Counted from the first letter of the stretch, positions 50,118-58,903 are shown. The stretch is DNA of 61,141 nt from CAZYXZ01 sp964651395 (GCA_964651395.1 CAZYXZ010000007.1:1-61141), one strand, 5' to 3'. Translations and numbers: made by a program. Notes: generated by a model not told the origin, from the sequence alone.

Positions 50118-51080
50118 ATGGCGGCTCGGCCTCTCGCCGACCGGCTGTCCGAGGCGCTGACCAGCGGCGCCCCCGCCCTCGAGAACCTGCGCACGGCCGA
50201 CCCCGTCGACCGCGCCGACCGGTTCGCGACCCTGCTCGCGATCTACGACCTGTCCCTGGCACCGCTCGACCGGGTCGGCACGACCGCCTGCTTCGAACGG
50301 CACCCAGCGGTCGCCGAGCTGAAGTGGCGGCTGGAGAGCGAGTGGCTCGCCGAGCTCGAGTCCGACGACGCGGCCGAGACCGACGACCTGCCCGACGACG
50401 CGGTCGCGGCGTTGCGCGCGCTGGCGGCGCGGGACCGGCTGCCGGCCGTCTACCACTGGGTGGCGAAGGAGGCCGGCTGGCCCGAGCTCGTGGCGTTCCT
50501 CGCCGTGGAGGGCGGACCCGACGGCGGCTTCGACGACCTGGTCGCGCTGTGCCAGGTGGGCCTCGACGGCCGGCCCAAGCTCGAGCTGGCCCGCAACTAC
50601 TGGGACGAGATGGGCAACGGCGACCTGGCCGGCGTACACACGACCCTGCACGCCGATCTTTCACGGGTGCTCGACGTGCCGCACCTTCCGCCGGACCTCG
50701 TGCCGGCTGCCGCGCTGCAGCGCACGGCGCTGGGCGGTCTGCTGGCGACCAACCACTGGCTCCAGCCGGAGATGCTCGGCGCGATGGGGCTGATCGAGCT
50801 CCAGGCCGGTCCGCGGTCGCGCCTCGTGCTCGCCGGCCTGGAGCGGCTCGGCGCCGACGAGGCCGCCTTGCCGTTCTACCGCGTGCACGCCGAGGTCGAT
50901 CCCCATCACGGTGCCGGCTGGCTCGCGGAGGCCATCGGTCCGCTGCTGGAGGAGCACCCTTCATGGGCAGGCCGCGTCGTGCGCGGCGCACGGTGGCGGT
51001 CGCGGGTCAACGCGGAGTTCTTCGACATCGCCCGCCGTACGGCGGAGCAGCTGGCTCGCCGCACGCCCGCCGCCGCCTGA
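50118..51080 (+). CDS. Haem-oxygenase-fold iron-containing redox enzyme (HDO-like)
   Basis: 320 residues from ATG 50118, with GAGGAG six bases upstream. Helical all through. The segment VYHWVAKEAGWPELVAFLAVEGGPDGGFDDLV... (residues 111-142), ELARNYWDEMGNG (156-168) and VHTTLHAD (173-180) carries the Glu/His residues expected of haem-oxygenase-like di-iron oxidases (PF14518). Members include UndA and BesC, which cleave or desaturate small organic acids and amino acids, but the substrate here is unknown. The next gene, arginine deiminase, starts 18 bp later; its own -10 lies in the gap. Confidence 0.8.
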   Translation: MAARPLADRLSEALTSGAPALENLRTADPVDRADRFATLLAIYDLSLAPLDRVGTTACFERHPAVAELKWRLESEWLAELESDDAAETDDLPDDAVAALRALAARDRLPAVYHWVAKEAGWPELVAFLAVEGGPDGGFDDLVALCQVGLDGRPKLELARNYWDEMGNGDLAGVHTTLHADLSRVLDVPHLPPDLVPAAALQRTALGGLLATNHWLQPEMLGAMGLIELQAGPRSRLVLAGLERLGADEAALPFYRVHAEVDPHHGAGWLAEAIGPLLEEHPSWAGRVVRGARWRSRVNAEFFDIARRTAEQLARRTPAAA

Positions 51081-51084
51081 CATC

Positions 51085-51090
51085 TACGAT
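51085..51090 (+). promoter_or_regulatory. -10-like TACGAT before arcA
   Basis: TACGAT eight bases before the ATG at 51099, without a ribosome-binding site; possible near-leaderless start for arcA, so that arcA may be transcribed alone. Confidence 0.35.
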
Positions 51091-51098
51091 CGCGGGCG

Positions 51099-52304
51099 AT
51101 GGACACCCACTCCCCGCATCGGGTCACCAGCGAGGTCGGCCGGCTGCGCACGGTGTTGCTGCACCGCCCCGGCGACGAGCTCAAGCGGCTCACGCCGCGC
51201 AACAACGCCGACCTGCTCTTCGACGGCATCCCCTGGGTGAGTCGCGCGCAGGAGGAGCACGACGTGTTCGCCGCCGCACTGCGCGAGCGCGACGTCGAGG
51301 TGCTCTACCTCCGCGACCTCCTGGTCGAGACGCTCGCGGTGGACGCTGCGCGCGCGGCGGTCATCGACGGCGCGCTGCCCGCGTGGACCGTGGGCCCGTT
51401 GCTCACCCGCCAGCTCCGCGACCACCTCGGCGACCTACCGCCGGCCGAGCTGGCCGATGTCGTCATCAACGGGCTCGCGCACAACGAGCTGCCGCGGGGC
51501 CGTGGCGTCGTCTACACGATGACCGACGACCACGACTTCCTCATCCCGCCGCTGCCGAACCTGCTGTTCACCCGTGACTCCTCCGCCTGGGTCGGCGACC
51601 ACGTCGCCGTCACGCGGCCCTCGATGCGCGCGCGCCGCCGGGAGAGCGAGCTCACCGGAGCGATCTACCGGCACCACCCGCACTTCGCCGGGACGGCACT
51701 CGTGTACGACGGGGCCTGGCCGGGCGCGTGGTTCGAAGGCGGTGACCTCCTCGTCCTCGGCGACGGCGTCGTGGCGATCGGGGTGGGCCAGCGCACCCGG
51801 CCCGCGGGCGTCGAGGAGTTCGCCATCCGTGCCTTCGTCGCCGGAGTGGCGCACACCGTCCTGGCGGTGCCGATCGCGCAGGAGCGCGCGACGATGCACC
51901 TCGACACCATCCTCACGATGGTCGATGTCGATGCGCTCGTGACATTCCCGCCGGCGGTGAAAGACCTCGCCGCGTACACGGTCACCCCGGACGGCGACGG
52001 GCTGCGCGTCGCGGAGCCGCGGCCGTTCCTCGAGGCAGCCGCGGACGCGATGGGCATCGACACCCTGCGTGTCATCGACACCGGCCTCGACCCGGTGACC
52101 GCGGAGCGGGAGCAGTGGGACGACGGCAACAACACGCTCGCGCTCGCACCCCGTGTCTGCGTCGCCTACGAGCGCAACACCGCGACGAACGCCTGCCTGG
52201 AGGACGCCGGCATCGAGGTCATCCGCATTCCGGGCAGCGAGCTCGGCACCGGCCGCGGCGGCCCGCGTTGCATGAGCTGCCCCATCTCCCGCGACGACCT
52301 CTAA
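51099..52304 (+). CDS. arcA: Arginine deiminase
   Basis: 401 residues. Amidinotransferase fold with catalytic residues visible: FTRDSSAW (Asp), FEGGDLL, TMHLDT (His, Asp) and GGPRCMSCP (nucleophilic Cys) near the end. Converts arginine to citrulline and ammonia in the cytosol. The usual partners (arcB, arcC, arcD) are not beside it, so its role is probably not energy generation by the arginine deiminase pathway alone. Upstream is the HDO-like oxidase. Confidence 0.95.
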   Translation: MDTHSPHRVTSEVGRLRTVLLHRPGDELKRLTPRNNADLLFDGIPWVSRAQEEHDVFAAALRERDVEVLYLRDLLVETLAVDAARAAVIDGALPAWTVGPLLTRQLRDHLGDLPPAELADVVINGLAHNELPRGRGVVYTMTDDHDFLIPPLPNLLFTRDSSAWVGDHVAVTRPSMRARRRESELTGAIYRHHPHFAGTALVYDGAWPGAWFEGGDLLVLGDGVVAIGVGQRTRPAGVEEFAIRAFVAGVAHTVLAVPIAQERATMHLDTILTMVDVDALVTFPPAVKDLAAYTVTPDGDGLRVAEPRPFLEAAADAMGIDTLRVIDTGLDPVTAEREQWDDGNNTLALAPRVCVAYERNTATNACLEDAGIEVIRIPGSELGTGRGGPRCMSCPISRDDL

Positions 52305-52384
52305 CCCCTGTTCGCGATCTCACGTACCAGAAGGGGTCTAAAAGCGACCACTTTTGGTACGTGAGATCCGTTTCTTGGGGTTAG
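52301..52384. terminator. Large palindrome holding both convergent stop codons
   Basis: Outer arms CTAACCCC (52301-52308) and GGGGTTAG (52377-52384) include the TAA stops of arcA (plus) and of the flavoprotein gene (minus). Inner arms 52316-52338 and 52346-52368 pair over 23 nt with two mismatches (perfect 14-bp GATCTCACGTACCA core) around a seven-base TAAAAGC loop. The inner hairpin can form on both transcripts, so it probably works as a bidirectional terminator or RNA stabiliser. It is AT-richer than its surroundings. Confidence 0.7.
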
Positions 52385-53508
52385 GAGAAGAGCCGGAGGG
52401 CGAGTCGTACGGCGGAGTGGTCGAGCTGCGCGGCGAGGGATGTCTCGCCGCTGACCAGGCGGCGGAACAGGCGCCACCCGCCGGGGACGGACGCGACGAA
52501 CCCGTGGAAGACCTGGCGGTTCTTCGTGAACGCGGCGAGGAAGCGCTCTCCGGCCGCCATCTCGCGGCCGAGCTCGTCCTCGACCCGCCGCTCGTACGCC
52601 GACAGGGCGGCGTCGGTGCCGGCAGCCGCGGCCGCTCCGGCCCAGGCGCCGGACCGGACGGCGTAAGAGATGCCCTCGCGGGTCCACGGCTCGAGCAGCC
52701 CGGCCGCGTCGCCCGCGACCAGGACACGGCCGCGACGCACCGGTGAGCTCGCCTCGCGGCAGCGGGTGAGGTGGCCGGAGAAGGTGACCGGCTCGGCGAG
52801 ACCCAGCCTCGCGACGAAGGCGGCGTAGTAGTCGCGCATCTCCTCGCCGCGACCGCGGTCGCCGATCACGCCGACCGTGAGCAGGTCGCCCTTCGGGAAC
52901 ACCCAGCCGTAGCTGCCCGGCACGGGCCCCCAGTCGATGAGAGCACGCCCGGACCACTCGCGGGCCGAGCCCGCCGGCATGGCGAACTCACCCTCCAGCC
53001 CGACGTCGACCTGCCGGCAGCGGACGCCGACGTAGCCCGCCGTTCGCCCACCGCTGCCGTCGGCGCCGACGACGACCCCGGCGCGCAGGGGACCGTCCGC
53101 CGTCTGGACGACCACGTCGTCGCCCTCCAGCTCGAGCCCGCTGACACGGCAGCCGGTCCGCACGCGGGCACCCGCGACGGCCGCCGCGTCGACCAGTGCC
53201 GCGTCGAAGTCCGCACGCATCACGAGACGGAACACCTCGCCGTTGCGCGAACGGCGCGTCCATCGTTGGCGACCGTCCTTGGTGAAGGTGATCCGGTCGA
53301 CGACGTCGCGGGTCAGCGCAGCACCGACCAGACCCGGCGGCAGATGGGCGAGCGTGGTCCCGACGAGCCCGCCGCCACAGCACTTGTAGCGCGGGATCTC
53401 GGCGCGGTCGACGAGCAGGACGTCGGCGCCGGCGCGGGTCGCGGCGAGCGCGGCACTGGCGCCGGCCGGGCCGGCGCCGATGACGACGACGTCGGCGTCG
53501 CGGCTCAC
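52381..53508 (-). CDS. Geranylgeranyl-reductase-family FAD oxidoreductase
   Basis: 375 residues from GTG 53508. FAD-binding Rossmann motif VVIGAGPAGASAALAATRAG, then VDRAEIPRYKCCGGG (typical of the GGR/CrtI-like group) and the second FAD motif RVLVAGDAAGLLEPWTREGI. The reductase saturates polyprenyl chains or acts on related isoprenoids in the family; substrate here is unknown. It is 1 bp after the DUF5926 gene on the same strand, in an operon. Confidence 0.85.
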   Translation of the reverse strand: MSRDADVVVIGAGPAGASAALAATRAGADVLLVDRAEIPRYKCCGGGLVGTTLAHLPPGLVGAALTRDVVDRITFTKDGRQRWTRRSRNGEVFRLVMRADFDAALVDAAAVAGARVRTGCRVSGLELEGDDVVVQTADGPLRAGVVVGADGSGGRTAGYVGVRCRQVDVGLEGEFAMPAGSAREWSGRALIDWGPVPGSYGWVFPKGDLLTVGVIGDRGRGEEMRDYYAAFVARLGLAEPVTFSGHLTRCREASSPVRRGRVLVAGDAAGLLEPWTREGISYAVRSGAWAGAAAAAGTDAALSAYERRVEDELGREMAAGERFLAAFTKNRQVFHGFVASVPGGWRLFRRLVSGETSLAAQLDHSAVRLALRLFS

Positions 53509-53509
53509 G

Positions 53510-54403
53510 TCAGCGCAACGTCAGCTGCCGGCTGAGCAGTCCGGCCCGGGCCCGCCGCTCGTCGGCCGTGAGGGCGCGCGGCGACGCGACAGCCTCGGCG
53601 ATCTCGGCCGCCACCGCTGCGGCGGGTGCCTCCAGCTGGTCCGCGGTCATCTCGGCAGGCAGGTCCCAGACCGGTACCAGCAGCCCGTGCGCGCGGAACG
53701 AGCCGACGTAGCGCGTGCCGTCGCCGAGCCCCAGCCGCCCCGCGGCGTGCAGCCGGGCCAGGGCGTCCAGCGCCGGCTCCTCGTCGTATCGGAGCGCCCA
53801 CCGGAGATGGCAGCGCTCCTTCATCCGGCACCAGTACGCCGACTCCACCGACGACAGGCGAGCCGTGGGGACCAGGCCGGCGTCCGCGCGCTCCTGCGCG
53901 CCGGAGAGCACGCCCGCCGGGTCGTGCGTCGCCGACCAGAACGCGAGGTTGTCGTGCACGGTGATGTCCAGCGGCTCGTCGGCCAGCAGCTCCTGCAGTC
54001 GAGGCGCCTCGTCATCTCGTTCGAGCGGCACCGGGCCGGGCTCGCTCGCGGCGAGAACGGCGGTGATCGCCTGTCCGAGGTCGCGCGACACGTCGCCGCT
54101 GCGGCCGGGCGTCTGCAGCGCGACGTAGCCGACGTCGTCGGTGCCGACCATGGCCGGCCAGGTGAGCGGGAGCACCGTCACCAGGCGTACTCGCCGGTGA
54201 CCGTCGGCCGGGGCGCGCAGTGAGAGCGGCGCGCTCGCCGACGGGACCACCTCGCGCAGCGTCACCAGGTCCGGCTCGCTGGCCAGCCCGGCGAACGGCC
54301 GTGGCGTGATCATGCGGTCGGCGCGGCCGGAGCCGTGGCAGCTCTTGTACCGGCGTCCGGACCCGCAAGGACATGGTTGGCGTGGACCCGGTGCTTCGGT
54401 CAT
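53510..54403 (-). CDS. SEC-C-motif DUF5926 family protein
   Basis: 297 residues. N-terminal SEC-C zinc motif: PCPCGSGRRYKSCHG. The rest matches the actinobacterial DUF5926 family (RPFAGLASEPDLVTLREVVPSASAPL, YWCRMKERCHLRWALRYDEE, then GRLGLGDGTRYVGSFRAHGLLVPVWDLP). Role unknown; SEC-C motifs bind zinc and occur on SecA and other ribosome or membrane-linked proteins. Co-transcribed with the flavoprotein. Confidence 0.82.
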   Translation of the reverse strand: MTEAPGPRQPCPCGSGRRYKSCHGSGRADRMITPRPFAGLASEPDLVTLREVVPSASAPLSLRAPADGHRRVRLVTVLPLTWPAMVGTDDVGYVALQTPGRSGDVSRDLGQAITAVLAASEPGPVPLERDDEAPRLQELLADEPLDITVHDNLAFWSATHDPAGVLSGAQERADAGLVPTARLSSVESAYWCRMKERCHLRWALRYDEEPALDALARLHAAGRLGLGDGTRYVGSFRAHGLLVPVWDLPAEMTADQLEAPAAAVAAEIAEAVASPRALTADERRARAGLLSRQLTLR

Positions 54404-54416
54404 GCCCGGACTCTAA

Positions 54417-54818
54417 TCAGGGCGTGACGAGAGCCCAGACGCGCGCGCGGTTCTCGGTGCGGTCGACGCCCCAGTCCCGAGCCACCGCATCGACGATGCC
54501 GAGACCGCGACCGGAGGAGTCCGTGGGCTCGGCGTTGCGCGGCGCGGGGACCGTGTGGCCACCGCCGTCGATGACGCACAGGCAGACCCCGTCGGCCTCG
54601 TCGTGCCACTCGAGCAGCAGGTGGCCGTGGCGGAGGGGCGAGCCGTGCAGTACGGCGTTGCCCACGAGCTCGCTCACGACGAGTGCGGCGTCGTCGATGA
54701 CCTGCCTGGCCACCGCCTGCTGCTCGAGCACTTCCCGGAGCCGGTGCCGCGCCACCCCCGCGCTGGCCCGCTGGTAGGGAAGGACGACAGCGACCGTGCT
54801 GGTCGTCCCTCGGCACAT
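54417..54818 (-). CDS. RsbW-like anti-sigma/HATPase serine kinase
   Basis: 133 residues. HATPase fold: DDAALVVSELVGNAVLHGSP (N-box), LLEWHDEADGVCLCVIDGGG (G1) and SSGRGLGIVDAVARDWGV (G2). These match the anti-sigma/anti-anti-sigma regulators common in Streptomyces. It may bind a sigma factor or phosphorylate an antagonist; the partner is not in this window. Start is ATG 54818. Confidence 0.85.
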   Translation of the reverse strand: MCRGTTSTVAVVLPYQRASAGVARHRLREVLEQQAVARQVIDDAALVVSELVGNAVLHGSPLRHGHLLLEWHDEADGVCLCVIDGGGHTVPAPRNAEPTDSSGRGLGIVDAVARDWGVDRTENRARVWALVTP

Positions 54819-54879
54819 GGCTGCGACTCTCGGACTCGGGTGGGCTGGGTCAGTCTCCAGACGAAGACCTGCCCGGTCC

Positions 54880-54898
54880 GGGGCCGCGTAAAGGCCCC
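54880..54898 (-). terminator. Short hairpin between the HATPase and acyl-CoA dehydrogenase genes
   Basis: GGGGCC/GGCCCC with a seven-base loop, in the 115-bp gap after the acyl-CoA dehydrogenase stop; a weak terminator candidate without T tract. Confidence 0.3.
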
Positions 54899-54933
54899 AT
54901 GTGCCTCACTCGGCGGCTACGGGCGCCTCGGGG

Positions 54934-56106
54934 CTAGAGCCCCAGTCCCTTCGCGATGTTCGTCTTGAGGATCTCGCTCGTGCCCTCGTAGAGGCGCATC
55001 GCCCGTACGGCACGCGCGTAACCCTCGATCCCGGTCTCCGTCATGTACCCGTTGCCGCCGTAGACCTGGATCGCGCGGTCCGCCACCCGGCCGACCATCT
55101 CACTCGCGACGTACTTCGCCTTGGCCGCCTCCAGCCGCCCGTCGGCGCCGTTGTCGATGGCGTCGGCGGCGGCGTACACGAGGTAGCGGGCCTGCTCGAT
55201 CTCGCACAGCGAGTCGACGATGTAACCCTGGATGTACTGGTTCTTGCCGATCGGCTTGCCGAACGTCTCCCGCTGCTTCGCGTAGTCCAGCATCCGGCCG
55301 AACAGGTGCTGCGCGATGCCGACGCCGCCCGCGGCGATCTGGATCCGCCCGCCGTTGATCCACTTCATCGCGGAGTAGAAGCCGAAGCCCTCGCGGCCGA
55401 GGATCTGGTCCTCGCCGACCTCCATGTTGTCGAACGCGAGCTCGGCCTGGCCCTCGTCGTACATCGTGCGCTGCCGGCGGGCGACCTCGAAGCCCGGTGT
55501 GTCCGTGTCCACGAGGAAGCAGGTGATGCCCCCCGCAGCGCCCTTGTCCGGGTCGGTCACCGCGAACAGCAGCACGTAGTCCGCATCGGCGCCGTGGGTG
55601 ATGAAGTGCTTGCGGCCGTTGATGACGAACCGGTCGCCCTTGCGCTCCGCGCGGGTGCGGATCTTCTGCGCGTCCGAGCCGGCCTCAGGCTCGGTCAGCG
55701 CGAAGGCCGCCTCCTTCTCGCCGCGCATCGTCGGGTCGAGGTAGCGCTCACGCTGCTCGGGCGTGCAGTCGAGGAGCACCGGGGTCGGGCCCTCCACGCT
55801 CGGCAGGACGCCGCCGCTCGCGGCGAGGAACGAACCCGCGCCGGCCACCGTCTCGTAGGCCATCGCCATGCCGAGGTAACCGACCCCGCCGCCTCCGACC
55901 TCCTCGGGCATGAACAGCGTGTAGTAGCCCTGCGCGATCGACTTCTTGCGCAGTGCGCGCTTCAGCTCGACGACGTCCTTCAGCCCGCCCGTCTCCTGGA
56001 ACTCCTGCCGGTGCTCCTCGTCGACCGGCCGGACCTCGCGGTCGATGAAGTCGCGGAGCGCGGCAGTGAGAGCGGTGAACTCCTCGGGCAGCGAGATGAC
56101 GGGCAC
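54934..56106 (-). CDS. Acyl-CoA dehydrogenase
   Basis: 390 residues. FAD and substrate motifs: AFALTEPEAGSDAQKIRT, GRKHFITHGADADYV, TFGKPIGKNQYIQGYI, VYGGNGYMTETGIEGYAR and the C-terminal RLYEGTSEILKTNIA, which includes the catalytic Glu (YEGT). Oxidises an acyl-CoA to the enoyl-CoA, transferring electrons to ETF. The chain-length preference is not readable. The following gene is a small membrane protein overlapping by no bases (stop adjacent). Confidence 0.95.
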   Translation of the reverse strand: MPVISLPEEFTALTAALRDFIDREVRPVDEEHRQEFQETGGLKDVVELKRALRKKSIAQGYYTLFMPEEVGGGGVGYLGMAMAYETVAGAGSFLAASGGVLPSVEGPTPVLLDCTPEQRERYLDPTMRGEKEAAFALTEPEAGSDAQKIRTRAERKGDRFVINGRKHFITHGADADYVLLFAVTDPDKGAAGGITCFLVDTDTPGFEVARRQRTMYDEGQAELAFDNMEVGEDQILGREGFGFYSAMKWINGGRIQIAAGGVGIAQHLFGRMLDYAKQRETFGKPIGKNQYIQGYIVDSLCEIEQARYLVYAAADAIDNGADGRLEAAKAKYVASEMVGRVADRAIQVYGGNGYMTETGIEGYARAVRAMRLYEGTSEILKTNIAKGLGL

Positions 56107-56559
56107 TTAGGACTCCAGAGCGTCGGCCGGCTTGGTCAGGGCATCGTGCAGTCTCTCGGCGCCCATGCCCACCGCGAACCAGACCGGGGCGTACGCCGGC
56201 CGGACCAGCCCGCGCCAGTTGGCGGGCACGGGACGCGTGCCGCGCGCCCGGGTGTAGTCCCAGGGGACCGCCCCGGTGGTGCGGCGGAGGAGGGAGCCGC
56301 TGGCCGCCTCCACGGCGTAGAAGCCCGCGGTGTAGGCGGCGCCGCGCTGCCACCACGGCCGGCCGCGCAGCCGGTCGTGCGCCGGCTCGAGGAATATCGC
56401 CGCGCTGCCGTAGATGGGCAGCATCCAGAGATAGGTGTGGCTGGCGAAGCGCCAGTCGCGGTCGCGGAAGGGGCCTTTGGCGCCGGTGAAAAGAATCTCG
56501 AATCCCCAGCCGGCCAGGCCGTATGTCACGAAGCGTTGTGCTCTGCTCACGCTCCGCAC
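56107..56559 (-). CDS. Putative CmpB-like membrane protein
   Basis: 150 residues from GTG 56559 (GTG 56550 is also possible). Membrane segments at FVTYGLAGWGFEILFTG, TYLWMLPIYGSAAIFL and AAYTAGFYAVEAASGSLL, ending with WFAVGMGAERLHDAL. YGLAGWGFEI and LPIYGSA resemble PF06541 (a putative permease family). Weak assignment; function unknown. It precedes the acyl-CoA dehydrogenase on the same strand, ATG/stop adjacent, so may be coupled. Confidence 0.6.
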   Translation of the reverse strand: MRSVSRAQRFVTYGLAGWGFEILFTGAKGPFRDRDWRFASHTYLWMLPIYGSAAIFLEPAHDRLRGRPWWQRGAAYTAGFYAVEAASGSLLRRTTGAVPWDYTRARGTRPVPANWRGLVRPAYAPVWFAVGMGAERLHDALTKPADALES

Positions 56560-56909
56560 CCTAGGCTTTCCACACCCCTGGGGAAAACTCCCGATTAATT
56601 GTCCAGGTGAGGCACGCAACGTCCACTACGTCCATTCCCTGTGCCAAAAAGTGACCATCCGCGTGCAGGAGTGTGCGGGTAGCAAGGTGTACCTTCACCG
56701 TGAATTGACGTGCCGTCAGGCGCGCTAATTCGAAAGTCTCCGCGACAAATGCTTTGAGGGCTGTCAGGCAATCCGCCTCGGCAACTTCGGGGTAGGACGC
56801 CACCCGCGAGGGTAGGCAGCCTGCGACGTATTGAATCAGTGACGGCTGTCCCGGCCGGCCGTCACGGCGCCACCACTCCCGCGGTGGCGCGAGGACGGGA
56901 GGGTCCGTA
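56560..56909 (+). other. Structured intergenic leader region
   Basis: About 350 bp without a convincing gene, AT-richer than neighbours. 56763-56827 can form a three-way junction: closing stem GTCAGGC with GCCTG...GAC, inner hairpins CCTCG/CGGGG and CACCC-GCGA-GGGT. Two further hairpins follow: GTGACGGC/GCCGTCAC (56839-56865) and GCGCCACC/GGTGGCGC (56867-56890), the latter ending just before the GGGAGGG ribosome-binding site at 56898-56904. It superficially recalls a c-di-GMP-I riboswitch (GGACGC followed by CCAC) but lacks the conserved GNRA/receptor core, so I do not classify it. Confidence 0.4.
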
Positions 56910-58889
56910 GTGAGAAGTACTGGAGCGCGTCGACTCGCGCTAGTAACAGCTGTTGCCTCCGTGACGCTGGGCCTTGGCGCGCTCGGCCAGGGTGCCACGG
57001 CCGGCCCCAACGACTGGGCCGGGTTCGCTTTCGTGGACCTGGTTCACGCCAACGTGAACATCCCCGGCGTCCAGGAGATCGTCGAGGGCAGCGTCGCACC
57101 GGCGCTGGCCGAGGTCGACTCCGCCGGTCTCGAGGGTGGCGCGAAGTCCCACGCCGTCGCGACCAACGGGGTTCTCGAGCTCGGCGGAGCCGAGTCGCTC
57201 GAGGGGCTCGTCACGGCGGAGCAGAGCGCGCCACCGGACAACGCGGACCCGGTCGTCGAGGAGATCCTCCCCGTCCCCGCGGACCCGCTGCTCAACGCGA
57301 GCGTGGCCCGCGCGACCGCGCACGCCCGCTGGCCCGCGCCCAAGGGCTGCCCGACGGGCGGCGCCTACAGCGCCCAGGCCACGTCCCACGTCGCTGACGC
57401 GAACGTGATCACCGACACTGTGCCGGACACCACCGCGCTCGTCGCGGTGAACAACGACCAGGGCACCACGGTCTTCACACGCAGCACCAACCAGCTGATC
57501 GACGTCGCGGGCGGCCCGAAGAAGGGCCTGAAGGCCGAGGCGCTGACCCAGCTCACCGCGGTCACCTTGTTCAAGGGTGGCGCGAACGAATTCACGGTCA
57601 ATGTGCTGGCCCCGCCGGTTGTCACCGCCATCGCCACCGGGCGCCCGGGCGGCGCGACGGTGACCTACAGCGAGCCGATCCTCCAGATCGTGCAGGACGG
57701 CGAGGTCCTCGGTGAGCTCAACGCCGCGGACTCTCCCGGCCCGTTCATCCTGCCCAGCAACCCTCTGATCTCGCTCGAACTCGGCTCGCTCACCAAGACC
57801 GAAGAGGCCAACGGCACGAAGGCCACCGGTGAGGCTGCGCTGTTCGAGCTCGTCCTCATCCCGGCCCCGACGGCGACCACGCCGCTGGTGCGGGTGGCCA
57901 TCGCCAACGGGTTCGTCTCCGCTGAGGTCCCGGTCGGCGGTATCGACTGCTCCGCGCAGACCGGCCCGAACCCGCTGAACGAGGCGCACAAGGACGCGAC
58001 CGTCGCCGACACCACGGCCGGTGGCACGTTCAACTACAACGTCGTGGTCCCGAACCGCGGCACCTGCACCCTGACCGATGTCAAGGTCGTCGACACGGTG
58101 ACCGGCCCGGCCGGCACCACGATCACGGACACGGCTCCTGACGCGGACAGCGTCGAGGGCTTGGTCGCGACCTGGAACGACATAGGACCGCTGGCACCGA
58201 ACCAGACGAAGACGTTGACCATCACCGTGAAGGTGCCGGACAACGCTCCGATCGGTGCCGTCTACAAGAACCTGGCCAAGATCACGGCCACCTGTGACGG
58301 TGCTCCGGTCTCCAAGGACGCCACCTACACAGGTCCGACCGTCGGCCCCGGTGGCAGCCCCGGCTGCCAGCTCGCCTTCTCCAACAAGGCCGCGAGCCAC
58401 CTCGAGGTGTTCAAGGGCGAGTCGTTCAACTACTACATCCACGTGTTCAACAGCGGTGGCTCGGCGTGCAACGCCGTCACCGTCACGGACACGCTGATCC
58501 CCAAGGTGACGTTCGTCTCCTGCACCGACGGCTGCGTCCAGAACGGCGCGAAGCTCACCTGGAACCTCGGGGTGCTCGCACCGAACTCCGGCCGCACGGT
58601 CGCCGTCACAGTGGTTGCCGGTCCGTCCTCCGCTGTGGGTGACAAGCTCGGCAACACCGCGGTGATCGGTGCCGCAGGTGCGTCGAACAAGACCGTCACC
58701 ACGCCTGGCCCGACCGTCACCTCGCGGTCCGTCCTCGCCCCGCCGAAGCCGGCAGTGCGTGGCGCCGTGAGCCCGTCGGACGACAAGCTGCCGCGTACCG
58801 GTGCGAGCACGGTGCTCGCGCTGGCCGCGCTGACCGCGCTCAGTGGTGGGGTGCTGCTCCGGCGGCGCCTGCGCCTCGACGAGGTCTAG
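56910..58889 (+). CDS. LPRTG-anchored surface protein with DUF11 repeats
   Basis: 659 residues from GTG 56910, GGGAGGG upstream. Signal peptide 1-31. Residues 35-350 are a beta-rich choice-of-anchor-type domain (AEALTQLTAVTLFKGGANEF, ATGEAALFELVLIP). Two DUF11/TIGR01451 repeats follow (GGTFNYNVVVPNRGTCTLTD, then KGESFNYYIHVFNSGGSACN). The C-terminus is LPRTG at residues 627-631, a hydrophobic helix and RRRLRL, a sortase signal. Wall-anchored adhesin or matrix protein; its partner sortase is not in the window. Long folded leader upstream. Confidence 0.85.
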   Translation: MRSTGARRLALVTAVASVTLGLGALGQGATAGPNDWAGFAFVDLVHANVNIPGVQEIVEGSVAPALAEVDSAGLEGGAKSHAVATNGVLELGGAESLEGLVTAEQSAPPDNADPVVEEILPVPADPLLNASVARATAHARWPAPKGCPTGGAYSAQATSHVADANVITDTVPDTTALVAVNNDQGTTVFTRSTNQLIDVAGGPKKGLKAEALTQLTAVTLFKGGANEFTVNVLAPPVVTAIATGRPGGATVTYSEPILQIVQDGEVLGELNAADSPGPFILPSNPLISLELGSLTKTEEANGTKATGEAALFELVLIPAPTATTPLVRVAIANGFVSAEVPVGGIDCSAQTGPNPLNEAHKDATVADTTAGGTFNYNVVVPNRGTCTLTDVKVVDTVTGPAGTTITDTAPDADSVEGLVATWNDIGPLAPNQTKTLTITVKVPDNAPIGAVYKNLAKITATCDGAPVSKDATYTGPTVGPGGSPGCQLAFSNKAASHLEVFKGESFNYYIHVFNSGGSACNAVTVTDTLIPKVTFVSCTDGCVQNGAKLTWNLGVLAPNSGRTVAVTVVAGPSSAVGDKLGNTAVIGAAGASNKTVTTPGPTVTSRSVLAPPKPAVRGAVSPSDDKLPRTGASTVLALAALTALSGGVLLRRRLRLDEV

Positions 58890-58903
58890 GCACTGAGGCA
58901 CAC

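Noticed and set aside
56763..56827. c-di-GMP-I (GEMM) riboswitch
   Set aside because: GGACGC and CCAC are present but the A-rich connector, the GAAA tetraloop and its receptor are missing; reported only as an unclassified leader.
56561..57010. 149-codon minus-strand frame covering the leader and 5' end of the surface-protein gene
   Set aside because: Balanced composition made it worth a look, but it overlaps the signal-peptide region of a well supported gene and has no ribosome-binding site or recognisable domain.
56940..58901. Minus-strand open frame opposite the DUF11 surface protein
   Set aside because: Antisense artefact: no domains, while the plus frame carries signal peptide, repeats and LPRTG anchor.
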